NCBI GenBank assembly: GCA_028706995.1
Contig: JAQTVR010000020.1
Span: 1 to 13,185 of the forward strand
DNA length: 13,185 bases
Source: Dehalococcoidales bacterium
GTDB taxonomy: Bacteria; Chloroflexota; Dehalococcoidia; Dehalococcoidales; UBA5627
Direction: 5' to 3'
In this document: positions 1 to 6,174 of the stretch, piece by piece
Layout: every line of letters starts with the position of its first letter
Position numbering within the stretch: the stretch's first letter is position 1
Notes under the pieces: generated by a model
Seen by the model: the letters and a program-made list of their open reading frames with translations, nothing else
Databases searched by the model: none
Told to the model about the DNA's origin: nothing
Made by a program: the position numbers and the translations under genes

Positions 1-1449
1 ATAACCAGGGAGACGGAGAATAATGCTAAAAATTATTCACAGGCTTTTGAGAAGGCTATAGCCGATGCCGGGGAAAAAGGAAAGTGGGCTAAAGGGACGG
101 CCGAAGAAGCTATTAAAATGGCTCAAGCGACTATAGAAAACGCTGATAGAATTATTAAAGAGGCGGAAGAAGCCGTAAAAGAAGCTGTCAGAGAAGCAAA
201 CAAAGCCATAAAAAAGACTGAAAAGGTTATGAATGTGGCTCAAGAAGCATCCGGTACAGCCATAAAGCTGGCCCAGGAAGCAATGATCAATTCTGAAGAA
301 ACGGATAAAACCGTAAGAATTAATTCAGAAGAAGCGATGCATTTATCCATTGAAGCAACCAGTAGGGCTATTGAGGTAGAAAGAATAAGTAAAAAAGCCA
401 GCGAGGAGACAAAGAGGGCATCTCGGGAAGCCATACAAAAAACCGAGCAGGTACGTAAATCGATAGAGGATACGAATAAGGCTTATGCACTATCTTTTAA
501 AGAGGCGATAAGAGGAGCGGAAGAGGCTAATGCCTGGGCTAAAACCACAGCCGAAGATGCTCTAAAGTTGTCAAGTGAAGCCATGAAGAGCGCTGAAGAA
601 ACCGGTAAAAAAGCCAGGCAAATGGCGGAGGACGCTATTGAGTTATCTAAAAAAGCTACTTATAAAACAGAAGAGCTCTCCAAACAAACAAGGGAAGCCA
701 TGGAAAAATCCATGAAAGCCTCTGATGCCGCCATTTTAAAGGCCGAAGAAGCTGCAAAATCGACTAAAGAAATGGCAGAATCAGCGATAAAGGAATCTCA
801 GACAATAGTTGATATGATTTCAGGGATAAGCGATGCAGCTAAGATTAAAATAGAGGAATGGGTTAAAAACTCTAAAGAGGCGATAGCTCGAGCTGAGGGA
901 GTTGCTATATCAGCCCAGAAAACTGCTGAGAGGGCACAAATAGAATCCCGGGATGCAATTATAAAAGCTGAAGAAATAAGCAAAGCATCCAGAGAAGCGG
1001 CAAATGAGGCAATAAGGGCATCTAAAGAAGCGGCTGAGGCGTCGAAAAAGGCGGCAAAGGAAGCTGCCGATTGGTGGATAAAGGTATTTTCAGATTTAAT
1101 GAGTGATTCCCTGGATACAAGTGAACGGATGAAAAAGATAATCCAGCAAACATCGGAATCACTGAAAAAAACAACCCTGGAAAGGGTCGCTGGGACTTCA
1201 AATAAAAGCAGGAATGCATTAAAATATACTGAAAAATCGGATGTTGATTTTTCAGCGATAATTAGTAATACCGGTGAATTTGAGAAAAAAGTAGAAAGTA
1301 AATCAGAAAATAATAAAAAGGATAATAAGGATCCAAATAACGAAATCAGGGAAAAGGCTAAAAATCGCCTGGATTCTTTGACAAAGATGTTTTTAGCCAG
1401 TACAGAAGGTAAAGACGAAGAAGACGAAGAAGACGAATTAGCAGAATAA
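1..1449 (+). CDS. Long helical coiled-coil protein with tandem 25-residue repeats (5' end outside window)
   Basis: The frame is open from the first base, so the 482 visible residues are the C-terminal part of a longer protein; the methionine at base 118 is internal. Visible residues 9-358 divide without gaps into fourteen 25-residue units. The pattern is roughly A-E-x-A-I-x-x-S, then E-A-I-x-K-A-E-E, then S/K-rich positions ending in R-E/Q-A/M. It is rich in Ala, Glu, Lys and Ser, has no proline and very few aromatics, and should form one very long amphipathic helix or coiled coil. 25 residues is about seven helical turns (two heptads plus one hendecad). After a WWIKVF break come a less regular helical segment, a polar linker and an acidic tail (EGKDEEDEEDELAE). 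No membrane segment or signal is visible. I do not recognise a named family. A structural or filament-forming role, perhaps with the convergent FtsZ-like GTPase, is inference; a LEA-like stress protein is an alternative. Confidence 0.85.
   Translation: MTRETENNAKNYSQAFEKAIADAGEKGKWAKGTAEEAIKMAQATIENADRIIKEAEEAVKEAVREANKAIKKTEKVMNVAQEASGTAIKLAQEAMINSEETDKTVRINSEEAMHLSIEATSRAIEVERISKKASEETKRASREAIQKTEQVRKSIEDTNKAYALSFKEAIRGAEEANAWAKTTAEDALKLSSEAMKSAEETGKKARQMAEDAIELSKKATYKTEELSKQTREAMEKSMKASDAAILKAEEAAKSTKEMAESAIKESQTIVDMISGISDAAKIKIEEWVKNSKEAIARAEGVAISAQKTAERAQIESRDAIIKAEEISKASREAANEAIRASKEAAEASKKAAKEAADWWIKVFSDLMSDSLDTSERMKKIIQQTSESLKKTTLERVAGTSNKSRNALKYTEKSDVDFSAIISNTGEFEKKVESKSENNKKDNKDPNNEIREKAKNRLDSLTKMFLASTEGKDEEDEEDELAE
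9..1074 (+). repeat. Tandem 75-bp (25-residue) protein-coding repeat array
   Basis: Fourteen consecutive units of 25 residues can be laid out in register from visible residue 9 (base 25) to residue 358 (base 1074), with part of an earlier unit before them. Conserved columns are A/S at 1, E at 2, A/T at 4, S/A at 8, E/K at 10, A at 11, I/A/T at 12, A/T/S at 15 and E at 16. The units are diverged in DNA, so the periodicity is seen in the protein and not as near-identical DNA copies, which points to an old array under selection. Confidence 0.75.
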
Positions 1450-1451
1450 AT

Positions 1452-1481
1452 AAAGGCTTATCGAAATTTCGATAAGCCTTT
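1452..1481. terminator. Perfect 30-base palindrome, bidirectional terminator
   Basis: The left arm AAAGGCTTATCGAAA (1452-1466) is exactly complementary to the right arm 1467-1481. A T-run follows on the plus strand (1480-1483), and an A-rich stretch precedes it, giving U's on the minus-strand transcript. It lies between two convergent stop codons (1449 and 1515), so it can end transcripts from both sides. Confidence 0.85.
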
Positions 1482-1514
1482 TTACTTCCGTACATATCAT
1501 TAGGTTTAATTATA

Positions 1515-2687
1515 CTAAAACAAGGACGGAATATCTTTAAAAGATTCCTCGATTCCTCTGTGATCCCATTCAATGCCACCCTGTCTTTTCTTGGAATTAG
1601 CTATATATTCAATAGTTCTGGCAAAATAATCTACAACTTTTTTAGAGTTAACAAGTTCAGAAAGAATAACGGTAACATCGATCATCCCTTTACCCCTGGG
1701 ATAATCACCGCTTCTTATTATTGCATCTGTAGCCATCCCCTTCAAAGAACCCGACAGTTCTTTTATAACATCCATGCTCATTGCTTCATGCGGGCCGGTT
1801 GCCAGATACAATGCACGCCTTGCATTGGTAGGGTTACATTTAAGCGATAATTCCCCTAATGCTTCCGACATAGCCTTGGGGCCCTGTTCATTTTGAGCAT
1901 CTTTATCTCTGAAGTCGGTGTTTTTATTGTAAGACATTTTAAAACCTGAAAGCTTTTCTTTTCCATATCCTATGACTGTCCATCCGGATAATGTTTGTAT
2001 TATATCTCCTGCATCAAGAACCTTAGATCCAATATATTTGGCACTGGTTTCTTCACCAGCACACAGCAAGTTATAAAACGGCCTGACTACCAGATAATTA
2101 ATTTTAGCCAGATTATTTTTCATAGAGACATCTTTTCTAACGAATCTCTGATTGTCCACCAAAAACACGGCATCAGCAGCCATATATGTAGATTTTAAAC
2201 AGGTACCTACGTTGTAGATAGATCTTCCCTCGGTGGCTTCTTCATATTGGAACGGTAAGACTACAAGGTTATAGACCGGTTTCTCATAACGTTCCTTGAT
2301 CATGTGAGTCAAAACGGAGATAGCCCCTGAACCTGTTCCACCGGCCGCTGAAGCTACCAGTAATATGGCATCCGTTTCTGCCAACTTATCGGTTGATCTT
2401 ATGATTTCTATAACCTTGTCGCCGTCTTCGCCGGCTATTTCGGCACCAACTTCGTTCATTTTGCCGACTCCATGCCCACCGGTCTTCTTGCCGCCGATAA
2501 GAATCCTGTGACGGAAATCGGATTTTATGTTAACTAACCCGCTTAAATCCGCGACATCGGTATTAACAGCTACAACATTTGTAAGAATATCTACTCCACG
2601 CTGAGAACGTGCTACTTTCCCCAGGCGTGCGAACTCGTCGGCAACTCTGCCGCCGCACTGCCCACACCCTATAACCAGTAATTTCAT
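1515..2687 (-). CDS. FtsZ/CetZ-like tubulin-superfamily GTPase
   Basis: This 390-residue protein belongs to the tubulin/FtsZ superfamily of GTP-dependent filament-forming proteins. The N-terminal nucleotide loop is IGCGQCGGR (residues 6-14), the tubulin signature GGTGSG is at 116-121, PFQYEEATEGR (145-155) matches the FtsZ PFxFEG region, and VDNQRF (177-182) matches the FtsZ PNDRL region. KVLDAGDIIQTL (222-233) aligns with the T7 synergy loop: both catalytic aspartates appear kept (D225, D228) but the usual Asn is Val. It lacks the FtsZ C-terminal FtsA/ZipA-binding tail and ends in a distinct domain. A GGAGGGG ribosome site lies about 5 bases before the ATG. There are no division genes nearby, so it is probably a second, non-canonical homologue (CetZ- or TubZ-like) rather than the division FtsZ. 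It converges with the repeat coiled-coil gene. Confidence 0.85.
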   Translation of the reverse strand: MKLLVIGCGQCGGRVADEFARLGKVARSQRGVDILTNVVAVNTDVADLSGLVNIKSDFRHRILIGGKKTGGHGVGKMNEVGAEIAGEDGDKVIEIIRSTDKLAETDAILLVASAAGGTGSGAISVLTHMIKERYEKPVYNLVVLPFQYEEATEGRSIYNVGTCLKSTYMAADAVFLVDNQRFVRKDVSMKNNLAKINYLVVRPFYNLLCAGEETSAKYIGSKVLDAGDIIQTLSGWTVIGYGKEKLSGFKMSYNKNTDFRDKDAQNEQGPKAMSEALGELSLKCNPTNARRALYLATGPHEAMSMDVIKELSGSLKGMATDAIIRSGDYPRGKGMIDVTVILSELVNSKKVVDYFARTIEYIANSKKRQGGIEWDHRGIEESFKDIPSLF

Positions 2688-2736
2688 TATAACCCCTCCA
2701 TCTTTTACTGGAAATAACCTCTAAATAATGTGCTAT

Positions 2737-2765
2737 AGTTTAGCATAAAAAAGATAACTAACCAA
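2737..2765 (-). promoter_or_regulatory. Candidate sigma-70 promoter for the FtsZ-like gene
   Basis: Read on the minus strand, TTGGTT (2760-2765) is separated by 17 bases from TAAACT (2737-2742), about 50 bases before the ATG at 2687. The match to consensus is only moderate and the region is AT-rich. Confidence 0.35.
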
Positions 2766-2870
2766 GATATTACAAGCATCCAAAATATATCATAATTTGG
2801 AAGGAGATTAAATAGCTATTTACTTAGTTTTTTAAAGACGATAAATTATTCAACCCGGATGTGGTTTTCC

Positions 2871-2920
2871 AGTTTAGAGAATAAAATATTTCATATTAAA
2901 GTCCAATATGTCTCTAAACT
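2871..2920. repeat. Nested inverted repeat in the gap between the FtsZ-like and lipoprotein genes
   Basis: AGTTTAGAGA (2871-2880) is perfectly complementary to TCTCTAAACT (2911-2920). A second perfect pair, CATATT (2892-2897) and AATATG (2905-2910), sits inside with a 7-base loop directly against the right outer arm. The result is a two-stem hairpin with an 11-base one-sided bulge. No clear U-run follows in either direction, so it is not a standard terminator. It fills much of the 270-base gap (2688-2957), where I see no gene. Confidence 0.55.
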
Positions 2921-2957
2921 TATAAAAGGAAGGTGTTCCAGCGATTAATAAATAGGA

Positions 2958-4208
2958 TCAATTAAGAGCATTTAAAAGGTCATCACGGTTTGTTATAGAA
3001 GAAACCCTGTCTAAAAACTCCTGGATGGTGCTGCTTTGCTCTCTAAGTTCCCTTAGCTCATCTCCAATCGGATTGGTTGAAGAAGGATAACTGGCATAAG
3101 TCCCATAAAAGGCAAAATATGCTTGATTTAGTTTTCTGATATAGTATCCGTTATCTAAAATGTATAATCTTTTCTCTTCCATAAAAGCTTCAGCTTCTTC
3201 AACTTTTCCGCTTGCCAGGTAGTTGTCTACTGCTATTCTTATTTGTCGCATCTCAGCATAATAATCGAACTTCTCTTCTTCATTTTCAGCTTCTGCCGCA
3301 GTTTCTACTTCCGCTTCGTTATTCTGTGTATTGAAATAGCTTTCATAATATTTCTGGTAAATCATAGCCCCTACTTCATTGCTCGCAATACCCACTACAG
3401 TTTCATTTATCGTCGGGATATCGCTATCTACCGGAAGCCCAATGAGTTGAAGGCCATAAAGGAAACCTAGAGGTTTAAAAAATAGATATTGATGCAGCCA
3501 TTCCTCGACAGCCGCATTGATAGTGAATTGCAATCCGGCATTATCGGTAACAAATGATGGAAAAGTCGCCATTCCGCCGATTTCCAGAACAGTTGCCGAA
3601 TATCCCAGTTCTGTTACGGCAGATTCAATATCATCTATTTCAACAAGTGTCAAATCCTGTATTAGTATAACCTCTTTTATTCTTTCTATCTTATCTCTGG
3701 GGGAGACCACTAAAAGATGTGGCGGAAATTCGAGGGAGAAGTTTACCGGCGGGAAATTAATGCTAATATTTGAATCCCCTAGAGATGATGAGATATTTAA
3801 TTGTATTAGTGTTTCTCTTATCTGTTGTTCTATTATCTTCTCTACATCCTTCTTTATTGAATCCCTTTGCCCCTTAAGTTCTTCAAGCTGATTTTGCAAT
3901 GAGATTAGATCCCCGGTCTCTATTCCATCCTTAACCAATGAAATATGGTATTCTAAACCTCTAATTGTATTTGTAAATGCAAAATATTCTATAACCACCG
4001 GGGAATCATTAGCGGTATATTTATCGTTATCGAGAATAAAATCTTCGATCTCATATGACAAAGCATTCAATTCCCATTTAATAAGGCTGAAACGATAGGG
4101 TTTTACAATTTCATTAAGACTTGTGGTAAAATTCGATGATTGAGGATAACACCCGGTCAATATGCAGGTTATAAGCAGAATAACCCCAAGCAGTTTTATT
4201 TTCAACAT
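2958..4208 (-). CDS. Lipoprotein with gluzincin-like EEWLH...NE motif
   Basis: The 416-residue product starts with a lipoprotein signal peptide: K-rich start, hydrophobic core, then lipobox LTGC with the lipidated cysteine at residue 20. It should be anchored on the outer face of the cytoplasmic membrane. Residues 100-135 look coiled-coil. Residues 233-240 read AVEEWLHQ and 268-278 read NETVVGIASNE. This resembles the layout of putative aminopeptidases and other gluzincins (HExxH followed by NExxxxxxxxE), but the first His of HExxH is Glu here. An acidic linker (298-313) precedes a helical C-terminus with YIRKLNQAYFAFYGTYA. An RBS-like GGAGAT lies about 8 bases before the ATG. Peptidase activity is doubtful without the first His; a peptidase-derived, possibly non-catalytic fold is equally possible. 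It is divergent from the DnaJ-like gene. Confidence 0.75.
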   Translation of the reverse strand: MLKIKLLGVILLITCILTGCYPQSSNFTTSLNEIVKPYRFSLIKWELNALSYEIEDFILDNDKYTANDSPVVIEYFAFTNTIRGLEYHISLVKDGIETGDLISLQNQLEELKGQRDSIKKDVEKIIEQQIRETLIQLNISSSLGDSNISINFPPVNFSLEFPPHLLVVSPRDKIERIKEVILIQDLTLVEIDDIESAVTELGYSATVLEIGGMATFPSFVTDNAGLQFTINAAVEEWLHQYLFFKPLGFLYGLQLIGLPVDSDIPTINETVVGIASNEVGAMIYQKYYESYFNTQNNEAEVETAAEAENEEEKFDYYAEMRQIRIAVDNYLASGKVEEAEAFMEEKRLYILDNGYYIRKLNQAYFAFYGTYASYPSSTNPIGDELRELREQSSTIQEFLDRVSSITNRDDLLNALN

Positions 4209-4331
4209 TTAAATATCTCCATTGGAAACAAATATATCAGTACTATATAATTATATCCTATATTATATTACTTTTTACGATTAGCGGCATAATACGAAAT
4301 AGCAATGCGATCGATTTGGATATATTAATTT

Positions 4332-5123
4332 ATGAAAGACTACTATAAAATACTCGGAATCCCCGAAAATGCCAATCGACAGGATATAAAAAGCGCATTC
4401 AGAAAACTTGCTTTTCAATTCCATCCGGATACCAATCCAGGGAATGAAAAACAGGCTGAAGCTAAGTTCAAAGAAATAAACGAGGCTTATGCTGTTCTTG
4501 GAGATGAAATAAAAAAGCAGCAGTATGATCTTGCACGCACGGGACAATATGCAGGTACCCGTGATGGTGGTGGTTTTAACTATTCTCAGCAGGATATCTT
4601 TAACGGCATGTTTACTAATCAGGTATTCTTCGATGAACTTATGCGTATGTTCAGTCAGTCAGGTCTCAGGTTCGACCGTAATTTCTATGGGCAGACATTC
4701 GCAAATGGTACATTTTTCAGATTTTATACGAATTCCGGCAAGCAGGCAGGATTTAATTCTAATTCATATGCCCCGCCTGCCAAAACCTATAAACCAGGCT
4801 GGTTGGAACGAATGGCTTCCAGGTTATTAAACACTATAGGCCGCTTTATTATAAAAAAGGCTTTTGGAATAGAATATACTAAAAATCTGGATATACAAAT
4901 GGAGCTGGAGATTATTCCGGAAGAGGCAATTGCCGGAAAACAAAAGGAAATCGAATACACAAGAGGAACGCGGAAAAAGAAAGTGGTGTTAACATTACCT
5001 GCGAATGTTAACACCGGGACCAGGATAAGGTTAAAAGGTATGGGGGTAGTAGAAAAGGGTAAAGCAGGAGATTTGTATATTTATGTAAAAGTAAAGAAAC
5101 AAACCCCACTTACTTCCGGATAA
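4332..5123 (+). CDS. Short DnaJ/CbpA-like co-chaperone lacking zinc finger and second C-terminal domain
   Basis: Residues 1-70 form a complete J domain (DYYKILGI start, HPD at 31-33, FKEINEAYAVLGD), which would stimulate the ATPase of a DnaK partner. Residues 75-150 are a Gly/Phe/Asn/Gln-rich linker with aromatic clusters. About 186-256 matches the first substrate-binding domain of DnaJ/CbpA (PEEAIAGKQKEIEY, then LPANVNTGTRIRLKGMG and GDLYIYVKV). The Cys-rich zinc finger is absent, and the protein stops at 263 residues, before the second C-terminal domain and dimerisation tail, where CbpA-type proteins usually run to about 300. No strong ribosome site is visible before the ATG, only GGA at 4318-4320. 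There is no dnaK or grpE in the window, so it is an accessory J-protein rather than the main DnaJ. Confidence 0.85.
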   Translation: MKDYYKILGIPENANRQDIKSAFRKLAFQFHPDTNPGNEKQAEAKFKEINEAYAVLGDEIKKQQYDLARTGQYAGTRDGGGFNYSQQDIFNGMFTNQVFFDELMRMFSQSGLRFDRNFYGQTFANGTFFRFYTNSGKQAGFNSNSYAPPAKTYKPGWLERMASRLLNTIGRFIIKKAFGIEYTKNLDIQMELEIIPEEAIAGKQKEIEYTRGTRKKKVVLTLPANVNTGTRIRLKGMGVVEKGKAGDLYIYVKVKKQTPLTSG

Positions 5124-5168
5124 AATTACTGTGGTGTATTCCGGCTTTAAACCGAAAAAATAGTAAAT

Positions 5169-5199
5169 TTTACAAATTGCTTAAATTACTAATTATAAT
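5169..5199 (+). promoter_or_regulatory. Candidate promoter for tRNA-Arg and perhaps the por operon
   Basis: A perfect TATAAT (5194-5199) lies 16 bases before the tRNA. Upstream, TTTACA (5169-5174) matches the -35 consensus at five of six positions but with a long 19-base spacer. The surrounding sequence is very AT-rich. Confidence 0.5.
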
Positions 5200-5214
5200 G
5201 TAAAATTAAACGTT

Positions 5215-5287
5215 GCCTCTGTAGCTCAGTTGGATAGAGCACCAGCCTCCGAAGCTGGGGGCGAGCGTTCAAATCGCTCCAGGGGCG
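5215..5287 (+). tRNA. tRNA-Arg (anticodon CCG)
   Basis: A complete 73-base cloverleaf: acceptor GCCTCTG/CAGGGGC (one G-U), D arm GCTC/GAGC, anticodon stem CCAGC/GCTGG with loop CTCCGAA giving anticodon CCG (reads CGG), 4-base variable loop, T arm GAGCG/CGCTC with loop TTCAAAT, discriminator G. The 3' CCA is not encoded. TTTTTT starts one base after the discriminator base, and porC begins only 22 bases later. Confidence 0.95.
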
Positions 5288-5309
5288 TTTTTTAGTAAAG
5301 GGGTTGTAA

Positions 5310-5891
5310 ATGGAGATATTAGAACCTATTGCAATTAGAATTCACGGACGTGGCGGACAGGGAGCCGTTACCTTGGCCGAGATTGTAGCACAGGCTGCCA
5401 TCAGCGAAGGAAAATACGCTCAGGCTTTTCCCAGTTTTGGGCCTGAAAGAAGAGGGGCACCTGTTCAGGCATATATCAGGATAGATGATGATAAACCAAT
5501 TCGCATCAGAGCGGGGGTTGTCTTTCCTGATATCGTTGTTGTTCTCGATCCCGGCTTACTTAATATTGTTGATGTTACCTCAGGACTTAAGGAGAACGGG
5601 ATATTGGTATTAAACACCCGTCAAAATTTCGATGGAATCGATATTAAACTCGGAGATAAACAAAATTTAGCAATAATCGATGCCACCAGCATTGCTCGTG
5701 AGATACTGGGTGCTCCTATTGTTAATACAACTATGATCGGAGCCCTTATTAAAGCCAGAGATGTTGTAAAGGTTGAATCTTTGCTTGAACCTTTGAATAA
5801 AAGGTTCGGTCGTTTAGCAGAAAAGAATATCAATGCCATGAAAAAGGCTTATGAAAATACCCTGATCAAGGAGAGAAAAGCAATTGGGTAA
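5310..5891 (+). CDS. porC: Pyruvate:ferredoxin oxidoreductase, gamma subunit
   Basis: A 193-residue gamma subunit of the 2-oxoacid:ferredoxin oxidoreductase family, the size expected for a separate subunit. The conserved GRGGQG is at 13-18, FPSFGPERRGAPVQA at 40-54, followed by the DDDKPIRIRAG region and a C-terminal APIVNTTMIGAL segment typical of the family. The complex reversibly converts pyruvate, CoA and oxidised ferredoxin to acetyl-CoA, CO2 and reduced ferredoxin in the cytoplasm. It is the first gene of a gamma-delta-alpha-beta operon, the order known from thermophilic POR enzymes. AAAGGGG (5297-5303) is the ribosome site. Its end overlaps the next gene by 8 bases. Specificity for pyruvate rather than branched-chain 2-oxoacids is inferred mainly from the alpha subunit. 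Confidence 0.92.
   Translation: MEILEPIAIRIHGRGGQGAVTLAEIVAQAAISEGKYAQAFPSFGPERRGAPVQAYIRIDDDKPIRIRAGVVFPDIVVVLDPGLLNIVDVTSGLKENGILVLNTRQNFDGIDIKLGDKQNLAIIDATSIAREILGAPIVNTTMIGALIKARDVVKVESLLEPLNKRFGRLAEKNINAMKKAYENTLIKERKAIG
5868..5873 (+). promoter_or_regulatory. Ribosome binding site deciding the TTG start of porD
   Basis: AAGGAG lies 10 bases before TTG at 5884. The nearby ATG at 5899 is out of frame with the ferredoxin sequence, so TTG is the best start for the delta subunit. Confidence 0.6.
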
Positions 5892-6174
5892 ATCAGAAAA
5901 TGAACTAACGTGGAAGGAACTTGAAGTTGGTGGTATCGTAACTGAGCCGGGCAATGCCAGCCAGTATAAAACCGGTGATTGGCGTTCTCAAAGACCAACC
6001 TATGATTTTAATAAATGTCTTAAATGCGGTATTTGCCAGATCTATTGTCCGGAGGGATGTGTAAATCAAAATAACCAGGGTTATTTTGAAGCCGATCTTT
6101 ATTATTGTAAAGGATGCGGCATTTGCTCCCGGGAATGTCCTACATTTGTAATAACTATGAAGGAGGAGGAATAA
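5884..6174 (+). CDS. porD: Pyruvate:ferredoxin oxidoreductase, delta subunit (2x[4Fe-4S])
   Basis: A 96-residue ferredoxin-like subunit with two complete CxxCxxCxxxCP motifs: C45, C48, C51, C55 (CLKCGICQIYCP) and C75, C78, C81, C85 (CKGCGICSRECP). It carries electrons from the proximal cluster of the beta subunit to external ferredoxin. The N-terminal half (GDWRSQRPTYDFNKC) is typical of the POR delta chain. The likely start is TTG, overlapping the end of porC by 8 bases with AAGGAG upstream. Its TAA stop shares one base with the porA ATG. This tight packing implies translational coupling so that subunits are made together. Confidence 0.9.
   Translation: MGKSENELTWKELEVGGIVTEPGNASQYKTGDWRSQRPTYDFNKCLKCGICQIYCPEGCVNQNNQGYFEADLYYCKGCGICSRECPTFVITMKEEE
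6161..6170 (+). promoter_or_regulatory. Very strong ribosome binding site of porA
   Basis: AGGAGGAGGA, inside the last codons of porD, lies 3 bases before the ATG at 6174. It fixes the porA start there and excludes the in-frame upstream ATG at 6114, which falls inside porD. Confidence 0.8.

Noticed and set aside
1..1074. CRISPR or satellite-like DNA repeat suggested by the regular period
   Set aside because: The 75-base units are not similar enough at DNA level and are continuous coding sequence; the regularity is in the protein.
118..1449. Start of the coiled-coil protein at the ATG at base 118
   Set aside because: The frame and the 25-residue repeat continue upstream to base 1 without a stop, so this Met lies inside unit 2 and the gene begins outside the window.
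4209..4331. Promoters in the divergent gap between the lipoprotein and DnaJ-like genes
   Set aside because: The 123 bases are so AT-rich that many partial -10 matches occur (for example TAATAC at 4290-4295), none with a convincing -35 box.
5144..5160. Terminator after the DnaJ-like gene (CGGCTTTAAACCG)
   Set aside because: Only three outer pairs form with a mismatch inside, and A's rather than T's follow on the plus strand.
6114..6173. Longer porA start at 6114
   Set aside because: It falls within the second Fe-S motif region of porD in another frame, while AGGAGGAGGA directly precedes the ATG at 6174.
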